Shown here: positions 45,740-51,318 of the stretch, in pieces | Numbering within the stretch: the first letter of the stretch is position 1 | Layout of the letters: each line of letters opens with the position of its first letter | Origin: Chloroflexota bacterium | GTDB lineage: Bacteria; Chloroflexota; Anaerolineae; Aggregatilineales; Phototrophicaceae | DNA: 51,318 nucleotides | Assembly (NCBI GenBank): GCA_026706455.1 | Contig: JAPOYS010000052.1 | Coordinates: 1 to 51,318 of the forward strand | Reading direction: 5' to 3' | Translations under genes and position numbers: made by a program | Notes under the pieces: generated by a model | What the model was told of the DNA's origin: nothing | Databases searched by the model: none | Seen by the model: only the letters and a program-made list of their open reading frames with translations

Positions 45740-46855
45740 CTAGGCGCTCAGCCAGGTAAAGGCGCGCGTCTCGCCCGGCGCGCCGACGTAATAGTATTCG
45801 TTTCGTTCGTTCTTTCGCGCTACCGTAACCTGCCACTGAACTACATGCGCCTGTCCATCGGCGGGGACAAAGGCAGCCGGCACCCTGTACGAGTTGGCTC
45901 GCGTGACTTGACGAAACGCGCGGTTGGTCGTCTGATCGATGATCTCCAGCAGGTACTCTTCTGACGGATTCAAGCCGGTTACGCCAAGCCAATGAACCGT
46001 GAGCGGTCCCGGCGGAACAATGTCGCCGTCGGCTGGGTAGAGGAGGCGCGGCGCCAGCATGGTTGCCGTTGGCGTCGCCGTCTCGTCGCCGGAGGGCGTT
46101 GGCGCCTTGGTGGGCAAGCGAGTTGGTTTCGGCACGCGAATGCACTGGCCGATATTCAAGGTCGGTCGGCAATCGGGCCCGCCGGCCGGTTCTTTGAAAT
46201 TGCAGCCGTACCAATAGACCTCGCCCTGATTCAGATCGCTCAAGATTTCGAGGGTTGTATTGTATTTGTGAGCGATTGTCACCATGGAATCGCCGGCGAC
46301 GACATCATGACAGCCGACGGCCGCGCCCGATACCAGGACGGCGCCCGACGAATCGTCGAGGCCAATGGTCGCCAAGAGTGCCTCGGTCGCTTGGGCGCCG
46401 GCCGCGGTGGCCGTTGCCGTCGGTCGGGGAATCAGGATTGTGATGCCGCCGATAAGAGAATCCGCATTGAATATATTATCGTTTAAGGCGACCACCGTGG
46501 CCGCGACGTTCGGTTCGTACGCATAGCCGTGCTGCGGCAACTGCAGGATGTAGAAGAGCGTCTCGCCTTCCCCAACTATGTATTCGAAGTAGGGCGAAGT
46601 TGCGCTCGCGGTCACAGTTGGCGTCGCGGGCGTCGGCGTGGCGCTCGGCGTCGGAGTGACCAGTTGAAGGGGAGGCGCGGTAGGCAGGGGCGTATTCGAC
46701 GCTGTTAGGGGAGCCTCGGTTGGGTAGGGCGTCGCGGCTGCGATCGTCTCGACAGTCAGGGTCGGGCTCGGCAGCGCGTCCGGCGCGCTGATATTGCAGC
46801 CAGCCAAGAGCAGTGGAAATAGCATGCGCAGGAAAAGCCGCGGAGGCCCTGTCAT
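45740..46855 (-). CDS. LysM lipoprotein with C-terminal beta domain
   Basis: 371 residues. Lipoprotein signal ending LLLAGC, a Thr/Pro-rich linker, a LysM-like segment (YIVGEGETLFYIL), a second LysM with a Cys-bearing insertion (VVAGDSMVTIAHKY ... YGCNFKEPAGGPDC), another Thr/Pro linker and a C-terminal beta-rich domain similar to fibronectin type III. Starts at the ATG at 46855, overlapping the upstream stop as ATGA. A tandem paralogue of the gene upstream. It should sit on the outside of the membrane and bind the wall. Confidence 0.88.
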   Translation of the reverse strand: MTGPPRLFLRMLFPLLLAGCNISAPDALPSPTLTVETIAAATPYPTEAPLTASNTPLPTAPPLQLVTPTPSATPTPATPTVTASATSPYFEYIVGEGETLFYILQLPQHGYAYEPNVAATVVALNDNIFNADSLIGGITILIPRPTATATAAGAQATEALLATIGLDDSSGAVLVSGAAVGCHDVVAGDSMVTIAHKYNTTLEILSDLNQGEVYWYGCNFKEPAGGPDCRPTLNIGQCIRVPKPTRLPTKAPTPSGDETATPTATMLAPRLLYPADGDIVPPGPLTVHWLGVTGLNPSEEYLLEIIDQTTNRAFRQVTRANSYRVPAAFVPADGQAHVVQWQVTVARKNERNEYYYVGAPGETRAFTWLSA

Positions 46856-48174
46856 TGATTTGCTTGCCCGCTGCCTTGCCATAGGAAATTGCGTTCGGCC
46901 GATGCATGGGATACAAGTCCGGCGTCCGCGTCGTAGACGCTTATCCGCCATGAGAACTGATGGCTATCTGAGTCTTGCGGTCCCCAGTCTTCCGGAATGA
47001 TGAAGAATAGCTCGCGCGTATCGGCCGTGTAGCGCATGCCAGTCTCGGCATTCGACAGAACGATGCGGTAGAAGTCATCGGCGCCCAGGCGTCCAGTCGC
47101 CACCCAACGCAAGGTGACCGGCTCAAAAGGCGCGATGAAAGCGCCGTTTGGCGGACTTTGCGCGATGGGGGCGTTGAAAGTGGCGGTTGGCGTCGGGGTC
47201 GGGGTTTCGCTGCCCGAAGCGGTCGGTATTGGCGTCACGGTTGGCGTCGGCGCCGGCACGCGAATCAACTGGCTCTGAAATAAATTCACGGTGCATTCGG
47301 GTCCGCCAAATGCCTCGCCGAATTCACACAAGAGAAACTCGATCTCAGGGTTCAAGTCGGAGAGGGCCTTCGCGTCAGTCTTATATCGAAGCGCGATCGC
47401 GATCATGTTCTCGCCCGGCTGCACGACATGCCACATGAGGCCCGGCAATAGCGTCGGCGTTTCTGTTGGCGCGAAGGGATCAAAAGCCAGCAGCGATATC
47501 CCAACCGTTGGCGTCGGCGCCAGCGCAGCGGCATCAATCTCGCTGGCCGCCGTCGATTCAACTGGAGCGGCTGGATCGCGCGTCGGCGAGGGCAGTGGAA
47601 CGATGATCTCTTGCCCGACCAGCAGCAAGTCTCGATCTTGGATGCCATTGAGCTGCATCACTGTGGGCAGGATCTCGAGGCCCCGATGTCCGCAGCCGGA
47701 GATGATGCCGATCAGGGAATCGCCGGCGGCAACCCTTCGCCTGCAGGGCGCCGGCGTCAAGGTGTCGGTTGGAGGCGCAGTCGGCGCTGGATTAGACATC
47801 ACGGTCGCCGTTGGCGGGCCCGGCGTGACCGACGGTCCGGCGATACGGGTGGATGTCGGGGTCCGGCTTTGCACGACTCCCGCGCCACCAATGTTCACAC
47901 GCGATGGCAGCAGGAGAGCGGCTGCTCCCAAAATCGCAACAAGTATCGAAACGACCAGCGCAGCGCTCAAGATGCGTCCCCGGCGGCCGAGGCTTTCCTC
48001 TGCGAGATCGGTTTCGCCGTAGCGATGATCATAGGGCGACTCAGCCCTATCATCGACGCTGGCGGTCTCCTCGACCGCGATGTCGGCGATGGTTGCCCCG
48101 CAGTTGGCGCAGACCAAAGCGTTTCGTGGATTGCGAGACCGACAGATCGGACAGACTTTGAAGGCCTCTGTCAA
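46852..48174 (-). CDS. Zinc-ribbon membrane protein with LysM domains
   Basis: 440 residues. Cytoplasmic N-terminal zinc ribbon (Cys8, Cys11, Cys22, Cys25; CPICRSRNPRNALVCANC), one membrane segment (68-90), Thr/Pro-rich linker, a LysM (VAAGDSLIGIISGC), a second LysM with a Cys-bearing insertion (VVQPGENMIAIALRY ... LCEFGEAFGGPEC), another linker and a C-terminal beta domain like that of the downstream lipoprotein. TTG start at 48174, supported by GAGG 7 nt upstream; the first in-frame ATG is far inside. Ribbon inside, wall-binding outside suggests a link between cytoplasm and wall, which is an inference. Confidence 0.85.
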   Translation of the reverse strand: MTEAFKVCPICRSRNPRNALVCANCGATIADIAVEETASVDDRAESPYDHRYGETDLAEESLGRRGRILSAALVVSILVAILGAAALLLPSRVNIGGAGVVQSRTPTSTRIAGPSVTPGPPTATVMSNPAPTAPPTDTLTPAPCRRRVAAGDSLIGIISGCGHRGLEILPTVMQLNGIQDRDLLLVGQEIIVPLPSPTRDPAAPVESTAASEIDAAALAPTPTVGISLLAFDPFAPTETPTLLPGLMWHVVQPGENMIAIALRYKTDAKALSDLNPEIEFLLCEFGEAFGGPECTVNLFQSQLIRVPAPTPTVTPIPTASGSETPTPTPTATFNAPIAQSPPNGAFIAPFEPVTLRWVATGRLGADDFYRIVLSNAETGMRYTADTRELFFIIPEDWGPQDSDSHQFSWRISVYDADAGLVSHASAERNFLWQGSGQANQ

Positions 48175-48209
48175 ACATCAACCTCAATCATCCATGTCAA
48201 TTCAGTCAG

Positions 48210-48215
48210 ATTATA
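48210..48215 (-). promoter_or_regulatory. -10 box before the LysM pair
   Basis: Minus strand TATAAT, 36 bp before the TTG start; no clear -35 at 17 bp. Confidence 0.45.
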
Positions 48216-48295
48216 ACCGATGACGGCGGCCAGCTTCGACTTGCGGCGCCCGCGGTAGTTTGAACGTTGACAAAGGCGGCGCTTGAAATCTGCGC

Positions 48296-50941
<2,646 letters not shown>

Positions 50942-50966
50942 GGCGCTTTCCTCCGATTGCTCAATC

Positions 50967-51003
50967 AAAAAAAGCCTTCCGTCCCAGACAAGGACGAAAG
51001 GCT
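50967..51003 (-). terminator. T-box controlled terminator of valS
   Basis: Minus strand AGCCTTTCGTCC, loop, GGACGGAAGGCT then seven Ts: a textbook intrinsic terminator. The upstream half of the stem is also part of the alternative antiterminator. Confidence 0.95.
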
Positions 51004-51218
51004 AGCTTCCGCGGTACCACCTTGCTTCAGTGGACGACTGTCCACTGCGCTCGAGACACGATAACGGGTGTGAACCGGCCCGATTCTACCGGCGAACGCC
51101 TTCTTTCGGGCAGCTCCCGGGCGACTTTCGACAAGCGTTCACGAGCGGGCTTCCAGCCTGTGACCCGCGCTCTCTGCCATGAACGGAACTGTCTACTCTT
51201 CCCGATCAGCGCTTTTGC
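50967..51218 (-). promoter_or_regulatory. T-box riboswitch, valine specifier GTC
   Basis: tRNA-sensing leader. On the minus strand: GGGAAGAGTAGACAG at the base of Stem I, AGAGAGCGCGGG for the AG bulge, CCGGGAGC after the specifier loop, and the antiterminator T-box AAGGTGGTACCGCGG at 51009-51023, followed by the terminator. In the specifier loop I read GAAA-GTC-GCCCGGGAGC, so the codon GTC (minus strand, 51123-51125) is the likely specifier, which matches valS. Uncharged tRNA-Val(GAC) should pair with the specifier and T-box and allow read-through. Confidence 0.93.
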
Positions 51219-51267
51219 GTATTCAGTTGTGAATCTGTCTCACCGCCCGAAATCAAGCGGAGTTTTG

Positions 51268-51318
51268 AGCCACCCATGGGACTTGAACCCATAACCTATC
51301 GCTTACGAAGCGATCGCT
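51268..51318 (-). tRNA. tRNA-Thr (anticodon CGT), 3-prime part
   Basis: The window ends inside this tRNA. Visible on the minus strand: anticodon stem ATCGC/GCGAT with loop TTCGTAA (anticodon CGT at the third to fifth loop bases), a short variable loop, T-arm ATGGG-TTCAAGT-CCCAT, 3-prime acceptor strand GGGTGGC and discriminator T. CCA is not encoded. It reads ACG, Thr. It lies about 50 bp upstream of the valS T-box and may share its transcript. Confidence 0.93.

Overview
The window looks like a chromosomal segment of a Chloroflexota bacterium, probably of the Anaerolineae side of the phylum. This is an inference from gene content and style: Thr/Pro-rich linkers in surface LysM proteins, a topoisomerase I with an extra N-terminal zinc ribbon, a baseplate-J-like membrane protein next to ruvX and alaS, and a T-box leader in front of valS. 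There are no rRNA genes, insertion sequences, CRISPR arrays or prophage genes. Coding density is high and most genes are housekeeping.

Layout. (1) 113-1745: a lipoprotein and an M23-type peptidase. (2) 1924-3269: an MBL-fold hydrolase overlapping greA, behind a good promoter. (3) 3360-9570, minus strand: an unrecognised membrane protein, then the unit dprA > manC-like > topA. (4) 9696-12300, minus: the ffh-rpsP-khpA-rimM operon with a clear promoter. (5) 12546-23374, minus: about 11 kb of tightly packed genes running from alaS through a baseplate-J-like protein, ruvX, a C39-like/TPR protein, murJ, an MBL hydrolase, a phosphomutase-like metalloenzyme and an MFS transporter. (6) 23551-29999: tyrS coupled to a CoA-transferase-family beta subunit; a minus-strand group (peptide-type binding protein, secG, ctpA); then the matching alpha subunit, 3.6 kb away from its partner. 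(7) 30011-34048: TPP riboswitch and a thiamine-type ABC transporter (thiB, thiP, thiQ). (8) purH, and convergent yajC-secD-secF. (9) 38662-48174: a cell-surface block of a CARDB-like secreted protein, a NERD-like membrane protein, a GT-C glycosyltransferase, a protein with seven LysM repeats and a glycosidase-like domain, and two tandem LysM proteins. (10) valS with its T-box leader and the 3-prime part of a tRNA-Thr at the window edge.

How the parts fit. Translation and protein export dominate (alaS, tyrS, valS, rpsP, rimM, ffh, yajC, secD, secF, secG), with cell-wall genes (murJ, M23, LysM proteins, ctpA). Two RNA switches are clear by consensus: TPP before thiB, and a T-box with a GTC (Val) specifier before valS.

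Most worth a second look are the surface block, where the glycosidase-like domain has lost both catalytic glutamates and a NERD-like domain has lost its nuclease residues; the split CoA-transferase pair, which lacks the usual catalytic glutamate signature; and the baseplate-J-like membrane protein embedded in the alaS operon. I did not find a clearly new defence or mobile system.
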